Shown one piece after another: positions 26,301-34,767 of a stretch of DNA of 37,233 bases (the first letter of the stretch is position 1; every line of letters begins with the position of its first letter). The translations under genes and the position numbers were made by a program. This DNA is from Bacteroidota bacterium. GTDB lineage: Bacteria > Bacteroidota > Bacteroidia > M30B66. The stretch spans positions 1-37,233 of the forward strand of contig JAIXYK010000033.1 in NCBI GenBank assembly GCA_027490225.1. Direction: 5' to 3'. Under the pieces are notes generated by a model, which saw only the letters and a program-made list of their open reading frames with translations, searched no databases and was not told the origin of the DNA.

Positions 26301-26342
26301 TCAGATACTCGCGTAGAGCAAAATCGCTGTTATAGCCTGTTT

Positions 26343-27812
26343 TTATTGTTTTAATATTTTCAAACTGCTTTTTCCACCTTGAGTTTGAATTGTTAATATG
26401 TATAAACCAGATTGCAAGTCGTGAATGTCAATCGGAAATTCACTAAAATTTAAACCTTCATTTTGTTTAATTAACCTACCGTCAAGAGAAATTATATTAT
26501 AAGATGTAATTACGCCCTTACTTTGAATTTTGATAAAATCTGCCGCTGGGTTTGGAATAGCGCTTACTTGATTTTCAAAATCTACATTATCAATATCAAG
26601 TACTAAACTGTTTTCAAAAACTCGCACATGTCCAGCGTTACTTCCAGCATCATTATCATTTCCTGTAGAGCCTACTGCAACCTTAGAGCCATCTTTGGTG
26701 AGTGCAACAGAAGAACCTGCCTGATCATCTAATCCAACACCTACAATTTGGTTGTCTATTTGTAGCCAATTACCTCCTTGGTTTTCAAATACATAGGCAC
26801 TACCAGGTTGGTTGACGCTGATAAATCTCGCTCCAACTGCCAGGCGTGTACCATCGCCAGAAAGGCTTACAGAACAACCAAAAAAATCTCCTGAGCTATT
26901 ACCAACAAGCGTGTTGCCAATTTGGGTCCAAGTACTATTAATTAATTCAAGAACCTTTACAGTGCCTTGTCCAAAGGTGCCTATGGCTACAATGTTTCCA
27001 TCAGCAGATAGGCTCGTTACGAAACCAAACTCGTCTCTACCAACAGCTCCAATAATAGTATTACCCAATTGAATCCACTGGTTATTTATGTATTGGTATA
27101 TTTTAACTCTGCCAGTATCTTGTGGATTGTTATTTATAGGATCTCCACTTTGCCCAACGGCAATTAAATTTCCATCATCAGATAAACTAACACTTTGTCC
27201 AAACTTAATAATAGTTCCATCACCATCAATATCTCCACCCTTTTGAACCCAAATGTTATTTTGATTTTCAAAAACTTTTACCTTTCCTGCAAAGAAAACT
27301 CCATTGACAGTGGTGTTTGGTGCTCCAAAAGCTAATACAGATCCATCATCGGATAAATCAACTGATCGTCCTGCATCAGCCGAAGAATGCTGTCCAAACA
27401 AATCTTGACCAACCTGAGTCCAATTATTATTAATATTTTTAAAGACCCTAACCTGTCCCGATGTAAAACCTAGATCATTGTTCATTGGCTCGCCTATTGC
27501 TAAAATAGAACCATCTAAGGACAAACTTACCGACTGTCCGGTTTGGTCGCCAGAAGATTCTCCATTTATATCAGCACCAATTTGTGTCCAATTACCATTT
27601 GTATTTTGAAAAACCCTCACTTGTCCAGCATTAGAAAAACTAGCATCACTTACGGATGAACCAATTGCCACAATATTACCATCGGCAGAAATTGCACAGG
27701 AATTTCCACTTCGATCGAAAGCTGTTTGTCCATTAATAGAATTGCCCACTTGAGTCCATTGGGCAAAGCAAATGGTTGGAATTAAGGCTAAAATTGTAAT
27801 TACTTTTTTCAT
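26343..27812 (-). CDS. Secreted seven-bladed FG-GAP-type propeller protein with T9SS sorting domain (paralogue A)
   Basis: The 489-residue protein has a signal peptide ending PTICFAQ. Seven repeats of about 50-58 residues follow, each with the pattern W-x-Q-x-G-x-x-I-x-G ... FG/TG-x-S-V-S-L-S-x-D-G-x-x-x-A-I-G ... G-x-V-x-V-F-E-N, matching the FG-GAP_2-like (PF14312) type. Seven copies would close one propeller. The sorting domain starts near AIPNPAAD and ends KSSLKILKQ. The start ATG overlaps the TAA of a broken reading frame upstream (TAATG). It is clearly paralogous to the next gene (28061-29572): same signal peptide style, same repeat count, same tail. Likely a surface binding or adhesion module; ligand unknown. 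Confidence 0.9.
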   Translation of the reverse strand: MKKVITILALIPTICFAQWTQVGNSINGQTAFDRSGNSCAISADGNIVAIGSSVSDASFSNAGQVRVFQNTNGNWTQIGADINGESSGDQTGQSVSLSLDGSILAIGEPMNNDLGFTSGQVRVFKNINNNWTQVGQDLFGQHSSADAGRSVDLSDDGSVLAFGAPNTTVNGVFFAGKVKVFENQNNIWVQKGGDIDGDGTIIKFGQSVSLSDDGNLIAVGQSGDPINNNPQDTGRVKIYQYINNQWIQLGNTIIGAVGRDEFGFVTSLSADGNIVAIGTFGQGTVKVLELINSTWTQIGNTLVGNSSGDFFGCSVSLSGDGTRLAVGARFISVNQPGSAYVFENQGGNWLQIDNQIVGVGLDDQAGSSVALTKDGSKVAVGSTGNDNDAGSNAGHVRVFENSLVLDIDNVDFENQVSAIPNPAADFIKIQSKGVITSYNIISLDGRLIKQNEGLNFSEFPIDIHDLQSGLYILTIQTQGGKSSLKILKQ

Positions 27813-28002
27813 TATTTGTTTTTTGCTAGCGTCAGTTTTTTAATAAAAAGAGGAAAATCGCCATCAATGACACCACTGGCAAATGCACCCGACCAAACTC
27901 CAATAAATTGGTTTGCGGATTAGCTAAAGTTAAATCTAAAGTTTGGGAGAAACCAAAGGGAACAATTAGAAAAACAAATATTGGTAGTAGGATTTTCTTC
28001 AT
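27813..28002 (-). pseudogene. Broken small secreted-protein gene (FG-GAP-like remnant)
   Basis: The 248-base gap between the two FG-GAP paralogues is not empty. An ATG at 28002 opens a 56-codon frame (stop 27832-27834) that begins with a good signal peptide (KKILLPIFVFLIVPFGFSQ) and continues TLDLTLANPQTN. It then turns into an unlikely hydrophobic stretch. In another frame the same region reads FIGVWSGAFASGVIDGDFP, then LFIKKLTLAKNK, ending in a TAA that overlaps the ATG of paralogue A (TAATG). GVWSGAFASGVIDGD resembles the FG-GAP/VCBS style. The simplest reading is one ancestral gene with a frameshift near 27900-27910 and probably an internal deletion. Confidence 0.5.
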
Positions 28003-28060
28003 ATTCCCTTTGGGTGATTGTTTGGTAGATAAATTTACTTTGTGTGATTTGTGTATAGTT

Positions 28061-29572
28061 TTATTGCTTAATTATCTTATAATTTTTGATATTTCCATTA
28101 GCGTTTATATTTAGTAAATAAACTCCAGAGCTGAAGCTACTCATGTCAATCGATGATTCATTTAAGTTCGAAAATTTTTCTGATTTTACTTTTTTTCCTT
28201 CAATAGAAAATAGGGTATAGGAATCAATTGTAGTACTACTTTTTATTTGAACATAACTACTGGTTGGATTTGGAAAAACTTCAATTTGATTGCTTTCATC
28301 AAAATTATCATTACTCACTGTAGTATTTCGGAACATATATACTTTTCCTGAATTATCCTCAACAGAATCGTCACCTGATGAACCTATTAGTACTCTTGAT
28401 CCATTTTCACTTATACAAATTTCACTTCCAAAAGCATGAAAAGTGCTATTAGAACTGCCAGTTGAAACTAAATTATTGCCTAACTGTATCCAATTGCTTC
28501 CGTTCCACTGAAATATTTTTGCAACACCGTTTATTAAGTTTGTCCATTGAAACCCTACTCCAAGAATGCTTCCATCTGAATTAAGGCTGCACATTCCGCC
28601 ACCTAAATCATCAAATATTCCAAGTATAGGAAGCCCCTTAAGAACCCAAGAGCTACTTTCTTTTGCAAACACTATAACAGCCGATTCTTCTCCATTTGTT
28701 TCTTTATTACCTATTGCTAAGGTCGATCCATCATTACTTAATGATACTGAAGAACCAAATTGGTCTGCCGAAGCCAGTCCGGTAATGCGTTCACCAAATT
28801 CAATCCACTGTGCACCATCCCAAGTAAAAGTTTGGACTGATCCTATATAATTATCAGTGTTAATTGTTCTAAAGCTTCTAGAACCCACAACTAACATAGA
28901 ACCATCGGCACTAATATCTAAGCGACCTCCAAATTCTTCAAGTCCTACTGTACCATCAATATCCTGACCCATTTGCGTCCAAGATTGTCCATCCCATTTA
29001 TAAACACGGGCGTGACCTTGAATTTGAAGAACCCCTGCTTCTTTAGTATTGCTTGGTGCTCCAATAGCTAAGAAATTTCCATCAGGCGTTATACTAACAT
29101 CATAACCAAAAGCATCATTTCTAAGTAAAGGACTTACATTTCCTTCTCCTTCAATAGTATTTCCTCTTTGTATCCATTGTGTACCATTCCAATCAAAAAC
29201 CCTCACTAAACCAACTTTCCAATTGAGAGAATTAAAACCATAAGGACTGCTAACAACAAGTGTATTTCCATCTGCAGTAAGGTCAACAGACCCTCCTGTT
29301 CCTTCAAATATAGCAGATCCATTTATGGTTTGGCCTCTTTGAATCCATTGTGAACCATTCCAATCAAACACTTTTGCATAACCAAAAAAGGTTCCTAGTT
29401 GGCTGTTTGCGCTACTACCCACAGCCATAGTTTCCCCAGTAGCGTTAATTGCTATTGAATTAGACTTACCGAGATTATCACCATAGGCTTGACCATTAAT
29501 AGAACCCTGCGAAGTCCATTGTCCGAAACAATAAATTGGAAATAGCATTAAAATGGAGATTGCTTTTATCAT
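28061..29572 (-). CDS. Secreted seven-bladed FG-GAP-type propeller protein with T9SS sorting domain (paralogue B)
   Basis: The 503-residue protein has a signal peptide ending PIYCFGQ, followed by seven repeats. Each contains W-I-Q-x-G-x-x-I-x-G, a D-G-x-x-L-x-x-G-S strand and a strand of the form A-K-V-F-D-W-N-G-S-Q. The repeats are closely related to those of paralogue A, but most end in DWNG rather than ENQ/NIN. The sorting domain includes VFPNPTSS, SSGVYLLNI and YKIIKQ. The seven repeats predict one closed propeller on the cell surface. It is the upstream member of the tandem array and lies downstream of the TPR-HTH gene, from which a terminator separates it. Confidence 0.9.
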   Translation of the reverse strand: MIKAISILMLFPIYCFGQWTSQGSINGQAYGDNLGKSNSIAINATGETMAVGSSANSQLGTFFGYAKVFDWNGSQWIQRGQTINGSAIFEGTGGSVDLTADGNTLVVSSPYGFNSLNWKVGLVRVFDWNGTQWIQRGNTIEGEGNVSPLLRNDAFGYDVSITPDGNFLAIGAPSNTKEAGVLQIQGHARVYKWDGQSWTQMGQDIDGTVGLEEFGGRLDISADGSMLVVGSRSFRTINTDNYIGSVQTFTWDGAQWIEFGERITGLASADQFGSSVSLSNDGSTLAIGNKETNGEESAVIVFAKESSSWVLKGLPILGIFDDLGGGMCSLNSDGSILGVGFQWTNLINGVAKIFQWNGSNWIQLGNNLVSTGSSNSTFHAFGSEICISENGSRVLIGSSGDDSVEDNSGKVYMFRNTTVSNDNFDESNQIEVFPNPTSSYVQIKSSTTIDSYTLFSIEGKKVKSEKFSNLNESSIDMSSFSSGVYLLNINANGNIKNYKIIKQ

Positions 29573-29615
29573 GACTCAAATGACTTAATTTTGGCCAAAT
29601 ATCATTTTATAAAGT

Positions 29616-29646
29616 AAAAAACACTTCACGTGTAGTTGTGAAAGTG
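29616..29646 (-). terminator. Rho-independent terminator of the TPR-HTH gene
   Basis: On the minus strand, CACTTTCAC pairs with GTGAAGTG (one bulged base) around a short loop. A run of six T follows (plus-strand A-run 29616-29621). It begins 41 bases after the stop codon at 29688, so FG-GAP paralogue B probably has its own promoter in the remaining 40 bases. Confidence 0.6.
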
Positions 29647-29687
29647 AGTTTTTAACTATGATTTTCTGAGAAAATGCTAAAAAATGG

Positions 29688-31295
29688 TTAGCTAGAAGCT
29701 TTAATAGCTTCCATTAGTAAAGATATTTTTTTGTATTTGGATTCTTTGATATCAAAATAAAGATACATTCTCCTTAGTGAGGAACCAATTCCATCTACAC
29801 TTAGGAATACTTTTTCTGCAAGTTCCTTGTTGGAAATATCGGGTTCTTTAAGCAAAATGTTAAGTACGTTCCAATCGGTATCGTTCAATTTTCTATTGAT
29901 GAATAACTCTATTTTTTCTCTTACTAATTGAAATTCATTTGAGTTTACCACAAGTTTATTAACCTCATTATTTTTAAGTCTTTTTATTTCTTCTAATAAT
30001 TCGGCTCTTTTTTTTCTATCTCTTTTTAAGTTTCTATTAAAATAAATGAAAATCAGGGCAATTAAAATGATTGAGCCAATAACGATACTATAAGTTTTTT
30101 TAAGTTGTTTCGATTCTAATTGGGCTTTTTCCTTTTCGCTTTCTATCTTGTTTTGTTGAATCAAATCAACAAATTCACTTTTTATAACTTCTCTTATGAG
30201 TGTAAATTTATTTTTTTCTAATTGGATACTATCTTTGTATAGTGTATACCTCTGATACATTTCTAAAGATTTTTCTGGGTTATTTTCAGCTTGATAACAC
30301 TTATACAACACATCGTAAAGTTTTAATTTTGAATCTATGTTTGCGTTTTTATCTAAACCCATTAAAATAGATTCCCCTTTTTTTCTAGCGGTTTCAACAT
30401 TTCCTTTTTTTAAGTCTAATTGCGCAAAGATGATTTGACTTTCAAGTATTAACCCAGATACATTAAGTTCTTTACTTAATGCCAAACTTTTTTCGGCATA
30501 ATCAGTAGCTTTTTGGAATTGATTTAACTCAAGATGAATTCTCCCTAATGTTGAATAAACGTTTGCTAAGAAAAATTTATCATTAGTTTCTTCTAATATT
30601 TTTAAAGCCTTCTCATTGTACACCTTTGCTTCATTGTAATTTTTTAGTTCATAATTTGTCCAGCCAATATTTAGATAGATAACAGCGATGCTTCTTGGAG
30701 GAACATCGACATTTTTGATTGTTGTGAGCGCCTTTTGATAATACTCTATAGCTAAATCGTAATTTTGTATGTACAAGTAGACATTGCCAATGCTGCTTAA
30801 CATGCGCGATTCTCCTTTTTTATCATTTATTTTTTTACAAATCGTAAATGAATTAGTAAAATTTTGTAAAGCTTTTTTATAGTCTTTTTTATTGGCATAA
30901 ACATTACCTATGTTACCAATAATTGTAGCTTTTAAGGCAGGATCATTTAGTTTTATTGCTAATTTTTCTGCTTCTTTATAGTAGCGCATTGATAGATCTA
31001 ACTCTTCTTTAAGTCTATAAATTCCGCCTCTATCATTTGCTACATTGTAAAGCTCTTTGGTATTGTTTTTTTCTTTTGCTAATTGGTAGTAGTAATCTAA
31101 AACTTTGAGCGTAGTATCTGGTTGTACCTGATTATTTAAAATGTAGAAGTCAGCCAAAGCCTTGAATCTTGCTGAATCTGAATTTTTAGTGTTTTCCCAA
31201 ACTGTTTTTAAATCATCAGATTTGTTTTGGGCAATAACTATTGTTGTAGAAAAAATTAAAAGGAAAAATATCTTAAGAAAACTAATTTGACCCAT
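29688..31295 (-). CDS. Membrane-anchored TPR regulator with C-terminal helix-turn-helix
   Basis: The 535-residue protein has a signal peptide of about 23 residues (FFLLIFSTTIVIAQ). TPR repeats span about 60-340 (for example TIIGNIGNVYANKKDYKKAL, IYLNIGWTNYELKNYNEA, NVYSTLGRIHLELNQFQKA). A charged coiled-coil leads to one membrane helix at about 395-415 (SIVIGSIILIALIFIYF). A lysine-rich coiled coil follows inside the cell, then a LuxR-like HTH at about 475-525 (DWNVLNILLKEPDISNKELA). N-terminal repeats outside and the HTH inside would make it a one-component membrane-bound transcription factor. Targets are unknown; the adjacent FG-GAP array is an obvious candidate by position only. Confidence 0.88.
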   Translation of the reverse strand: MGQISFLKIFFLLIFSTTIVIAQNKSDDLKTVWENTKNSDSARFKALADFYILNNQVQPDTTLKVLDYYYQLAKEKNNTKELYNVANDRGGIYRLKEELDLSMRYYKEAEKLAIKLNDPALKATIIGNIGNVYANKKDYKKALQNFTNSFTICKKINDKKGESRMLSSIGNVYLYIQNYDLAIEYYQKALTTIKNVDVPPRSIAVIYLNIGWTNYELKNYNEAKVYNEKALKILEETNDKFFLANVYSTLGRIHLELNQFQKATDYAEKSLALSKELNVSGLILESQIIFAQLDLKKGNVETARKKGESILMGLDKNANIDSKLKLYDVLYKCYQAENNPEKSLEMYQRYTLYKDSIQLEKNKFTLIREVIKSEFVDLIQQNKIESEKEKAQLESKQLKKTYSIVIGSIILIALIFIYFNRNLKRDRKKRAELLEEIKRLKNNEVNKLVVNSNEFQLVREKIELFINRKLNDTDWNVLNILLKEPDISNKELAEKVFLSVDGIGSSLRRMYLYFDIKESKYKKISLLMEAIKASS

Positions 31296-31566
31296 ATCTT
31301 ATTATTAATTCTGGCGTAACTTAGGGCGTTTATTGAATTATATTATTTAAAATTATAACACAGCAAGCAGCTTGTGGCTAACCATTACGAAATCGCTATT
31401 TATCTCAATCATATTCACCTTGTAGATTTCCCCAAATGTAAAATACAATTCCAATAAATTAAAAGTATTGAACATTACTTTTTACATCAATTTTATAAGT
31501 TGCCTAAAGGCTGGTCACGTTAATTGAGTTTTTCTCTGTATAAATACTTCATTCATTAAAAGCTTC

Positions 31567-31986
31567 TCAACCTAATTTCTTCACAGCGTTTGCAATACTT
31601 AACTCTACATAAACAAGTGCAACTATTATTGCTATTTCTAAGAAAAAATAAGCCACTCCAAGTTTAGTCAGTTCGTTGAAATAAGTGTATAAAAGCACCA
31701 ACGTTAAAACACAATATATCAAGTTGGCAATACTTATTGCTCTTATATAAGGTGTCCAATTTCCTTTGAGTAAAAAGAGGCATGTGGCAGAATAAACACA
31801 GAAAACAAGCGCGACTATTGAAAGGTTTGTCAAAATATGTTTAGGCATTCCAAAATAGTCTTGGTAATTTCTCAAAACAACAAACAAGAAAAAAGTGGTG
31901 GCTGCTGCACCTAAACTGTCTGCAAGGAAAAGCGTTTTAGGTTTTTTCGAAAGTTGGTTAATTAGATTTTTCATTGCAATAATCAT
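31567..31986 (-). CDS. Small four-helix membrane protein of unknown function
   Basis: The 139-residue product has no signal peptide. It has four predicted membrane helices, about 20-38 (GAAATTFFLFVVL), 52-73 (SIVALVFCVYSATCLFLL), 81-103 (IRAISIANLIYCVLTLVLL) and 108-132 (LGVAYFFLEIAIIVALVYV). The start could also be the Met four codons later (31974). I do not recognise a characterised family. It stands alone, with 271 upstream bases (31296-31566 on its 3' side) and 145 bases on its 5' side in which I see no gene. Confidence 0.75.
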   Translation of the reverse strand: MIIAMKNLINQLSKKPKTLFLADSLGAAATTFFLFVVLRNYQDYFGMPKHILTNLSIVALVFCVYSATCLFLLKGNWTPYIRAISIANLIYCVLTLVLLYTYFNELTKLGVAYFFLEIAIIVALVYVELSIANAVKKLG

Positions 31987-32131
31987 CGACCTCTTTTTTA
32001 TTTGATCATTGTCAGTTCTGGCAGTAAAACGTATGTTACCAATTGAAAATCAAAGTATCGGCAAATTCAGTTAAGGTTTTATGCGTGCTTTTCATGGTTA
32101 AAAAACAACAATATTGCTAAGTTAGATGCCA

Positions 32132-32545
32132 TCAATTTGTTTCCGTATATTTTTTATAGTTATTAAGTATTGCTTGCCACCCGTCTCGCTGCATTTCAAT
32201 GGGGTTTTCATTTTCCGGGTCAAAGATTACTGTTACTTCTGTTTGCTTACCTAAATCATTAAATAGCACAGTTACTTCTCTTCCCCAAAGTCCATAGCTA
32301 AAACTTTTAAACTTTGTAATTTCAGTGTAAGTAGCTTCAAAATCGAACCCAAAACTGCCGTCTTTAGCTTCCATTCTTGCTTTATATGTTCCACCAATTT
32401 GCATGTCGTTTTCAGCCTTCGGACAATGCCAGCTTGGGTCAGCAAAATTCCAATTTATAATGTGCTCCGGTAGTGTATAGCAGTCCCAAGCTTTTTCTAA
32501 AACCGCCGAAACATTTGCCTGAATTGTTATTTTATCTAGTTCTAT
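32132..32545 (-). CDS. SRPBCC/AHSA1-family protein lacking a canonical start codon
   Basis: The usual call would be the internal ATG at 32404 (90 residues), but the same frame is open and clearly coding for 51 codons further upstream. It reads ELDKITIQANVSAVLEKAWD, then PEHIINWNFADPSWHCPKAEND. These are the conserved first third of AHSA1-like START-fold proteins, so the full product is about 137 residues, the normal family length. No ATG, GTG or TTG exists in that extension. Homologues begin one or two residues before the position where this sequence has ATA (32543-32545), with ATC at 32549-32551 as an alternative. It follows the DUF1801 gene by seven bases. The conserved fold binds hydrophobic ligands. 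Confidence 0.75.
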   Translation of the reverse strand: MELDKITIQANVSAVLEKAWDCYTLPEHIINWNFADPSWHCPKAENDMQIGGTYKARMEAKDGSFGFDFEATYTEITKFKSFSYGLWGREVTVLFNDLGKQTEVTVIFDPENENPIEMQRDGWQAILNNYKKYTETN

Positions 32546-32552
32546 TTTGATT

Positions 32553-32945
32553 TTATTTTAATCGTTCAAGTTGACCTTTTCTTTTAACTATGTTTTTATA
32601 ATCCCATTGAATATCTATTGATTTTTTCAACCAACGTTTCAAACTTTCGGCATCAATGTCTGAAACGTTGTTGTAAAAAATAGATGCGTCTTTAAACTTC
32701 TCGCCCCTTACATTTAAATTCTCTTCTTCAAAGTCAGCGCCGCTCCAAAACATCAAACGCAAGCCAGCCTTTTGTTTGCTATAACCAACTATTGGGTTGC
32801 CATCTAAAAACCAAACAGGGTGCGCATGCCATATTTTACTTTCTGCTAAAGTTAGTTCGTTGTCAATTGTATGCGCAAGAAAGTTGCAAATAGCCTTGTC
32901 TTCAGAAGTCTGTTTGACATTATACGTTATAATTTCTTGATTCAT
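32553..32945 (-). CDS. DUF1801 domain-containing protein (YdhG-like)
   Basis: The 130-residue cytoplasmic protein matches DUF1801: the central motif ESKIWHAHPVWFLDGNPIVG, then GLRLMFWSGADFEE and a basic C-terminus. The family adopts a YdhG-like fold with no established reaction. DUF1801 genes often neighbour SRPBCC genes in Bacteroidota, as here, where the SRPBCC gene starts within about ten bases after the stop codon. The two are probably co-transcribed. Confidence 0.9.
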   Translation of the reverse strand: MNQEIITYNVKQTSEDKAICNFLAHTIDNELTLAESKIWHAHPVWFLDGNPIVGYSKQKAGLRLMFWSGADFEEENLNVRGEKFKDASIFYNNVSDIDAESLKRWLKKSIDIQWDYKNIVKRKGQLERLK

Positions 32946-33159
32946 TTTTTAGTATTCTAAAATAGCTTACAGATTTAAATACAGCCGCTATTTTCATAAA
33001 GTTGCATCTTCAAATGTAAAATACTTTGCTACAATTCCAATAAACTCAAAAATTTTCTCAGCGTTTTTAAAACTTTACTTAAGTTTAACTACTAGCCCAT
33101 AATTAGACTAGAACATTGTTAAAAGAATGACCTTCTTTATTGGTAGTAGTTTATGCTTC

Positions 33160-34266
33160 CTATTGTTGTGATACAATCCATTTTAATAGCTCAATATTTT
33201 TTGTCCTTTTACAAACCTTATGCATTGAGTAGTATGTTTCTTTGCTATAATATTTTTTAAGCAACGCACATTTTATACTGTTGTCGAGTCGAGAATAGCC
33301 GATAGCCCAAATCATGCTTACTTTTAGATGTACAGATAGGTTTTCGTAAAAATCTTTTTTCAACGCTTCAAAATCTGGAATACTAACTGGATATTCTTTT
33401 GATGAATCTAATACAACACCATAAGGTCTTTGAGACAACTTCAATTCAGGGTCTGGCAAATCGACTTTTTCTTCGTAAAAAGTCCTTTCAATAATATTAT
33501 AACGAGTTCTCTTGGGCAAGTATTCGCCCATCTCTTTTTCAATAATTTTATTAGCGACAATTTCATCATCATAATTTTGAATTGCTTGTAAATCGCAATT
33601 ATTTAAATACTCAAAATCATCAATCAATATTTGTTGGTCTATTTCAAAACCAGGTTCCTGGTCAATTATCCAGCTGATAAGTTCGGGTCTGCGACTCCTG
33701 AATAGGTTATGCTGAAAATTACTTTTTGCCCAATTGCTAATTATTACTGATTTTACCGGATAACGCAAAACCCTGTTCACGATCAATTCAGATTCCGAAA
33801 AGTTAGCGCAAAGCCACGCTTCTTCTAGTGGTGTTAGCGCAATGTTTATCAAAACATTGTTGCATAGTTTTCTTGCTTCTACAAGTTGTTTGTTGCTAAT
33901 GTAACCCTTCTCCTCAAACGTTTTTTTGAATAAATCAAAAAGTAGCATGCTAGTTTCTAATGAAATTTCAAAATTAGGTTTGGTGTTTCTCCGATAAAAA
34001 TCTTTGGTTGTGCCTTGCTGGGTAATATGATAATACTGCTTTATTTTTTGCAATAACGAAAGTCGGCTAATTCTTTTTTCTGATTTCCATAAATCATTTG
34101 CAAGCTTTACCAGATTCTTAAAAAAGATGGGATTGAACTGAAAATAACTAAGATAATCTCTGACTTTTAGAAAATCAGCATAGGATACAATCGAATCGTC
34201 CTGTGGATAAGGATGCTCCAATTCTACAATGGTTCGCTGTAATGCTATTTTTCTTTGTTTATCCAT
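33160..34266 (-). CDS. Hypothetical cytoplasmic protein, no recognised family
   Basis: The 368-residue protein has no signal peptide or membrane helix. It is predicted mostly helical, polar and rich in Lys, Glu, Tyr and Phe. Visible segments include SYADFLKVRDYLSYFQFNP near the N-terminus, basic RRNTKPNF (about 95), TPLEEAWLCANFSESELIVN (about 147-166) and EKEMGEYLPKRTRYN (about 240). The C-terminus (CALLKKYYSKETYYSMHKVC, then IELLKWIVSQQ) looks like paired helices as in HEAT-type repeats. I could not place any catalytic motif. It is a single gene flanked by AT-rich gaps of 214 and 144 bases in which I see nothing further. Confidence 0.7.
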   Translation of the reverse strand: MDKQRKIALQRTIVELEHPYPQDDSIVSYADFLKVRDYLSYFQFNPIFFKNLVKLANDLWKSEKRISRLSLLQKIKQYYHITQQGTTKDFYRRNTKPNFEISLETSMLLFDLFKKTFEEKGYISNKQLVEARKLCNNVLINIALTPLEEAWLCANFSESELIVNRVLRYPVKSVIISNWAKSNFQHNLFRSRRPELISWIIDQEPGFEIDQQILIDDFEYLNNCDLQAIQNYDDEIVANKIIEKEMGEYLPKRTRYNIIERTFYEEKVDLPDPELKLSQRPYGVVLDSSKEYPVSIPDFEALKKDFYENLSVHLKVSMIWAIGYSRLDNSIKCALLKKYYSKETYYSMHKVCKRTKNIELLKWIVSQQ

Positions 34267-34410
34267 TAGGGCGGGTAATATTCTTCGATTTTAATTCGTG
34301 CAAGTTGCTTTTTAAATGTAAAATACAAAGCCCCAATACCAAAAATTTCTATCGCTTATCAAAGCAATATTGCCGTTTTAATGATATCTGCTATGCAATA
34401 AGTGCTAATC

Positions 34411-34683
34411 TTACTGATTAATGCTGTTAACCACCCTCACCGGAATAACTTCAATTTTCATATAAGGGTAGTATGGCAAAATGGAAAGTTTTGAATGCAA
34501 ATCTTCAGCATCATTCGCCATTACTACCATAAAAATTCCAGACATATCAAGTTTTATAAAAGTATCTAAAATAGTCCCATTTTGTTCTAACTCTTTTACA
34601 AGTTCCTGTTCTCTCGGGAGCAGCTTCATTCTTGTTTCATTATCTAATCCAGCTAACTGGATATTGAGCATAAATTTTTTCAT
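34411..34683 (-). CDS. Muconolactone isomerase-like / YciI-like small protein
   Basis: The 90-residue product has a ferredoxin-like pattern. The segments LLPREQELVKELEQNG, FMVVMANDAEDLHSKLSILP and YYPYMKIEVIPV correspond to the muconolactone delta-isomerase family (LPLFPYMDIEVTPL in typical members). No aromatic-degradation genes surround it, so it more likely acts as a general dimeric alpha+beta barrel protein than in that pathway. A single-gene unit. Confidence 0.75.
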   Translation of the reverse strand: MKKFMLNIQLAGLDNETRMKLLPREQELVKELEQNGTILDTFIKLDMSGIFMVVMANDAEDLHSKLSILPYYPYMKIEVIPVRVVNSINQ

Positions 34684-34767
34684 GGTTCTGTTTTTTAATA
34701 AAAATGATTGATCAAGACTTTCATTTAAGAGAAATCTATCAAAATAATTTACTCAGTTAGAGGCTTA

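Noticed and set aside
27908-28114. 68-codon plus-strand frame in the FG-GAP gap
   Set aside because: It is antisense to a signal-peptide remnant and to the tail of paralogue B. No family pattern.
34411-34683. Catabolic muconolactone isomerase role (beta-ketoadipate pathway)
   Set aside because: The sequence resembles the family, but no other aromatic-degradation gene is present, so only a family-level call is made.
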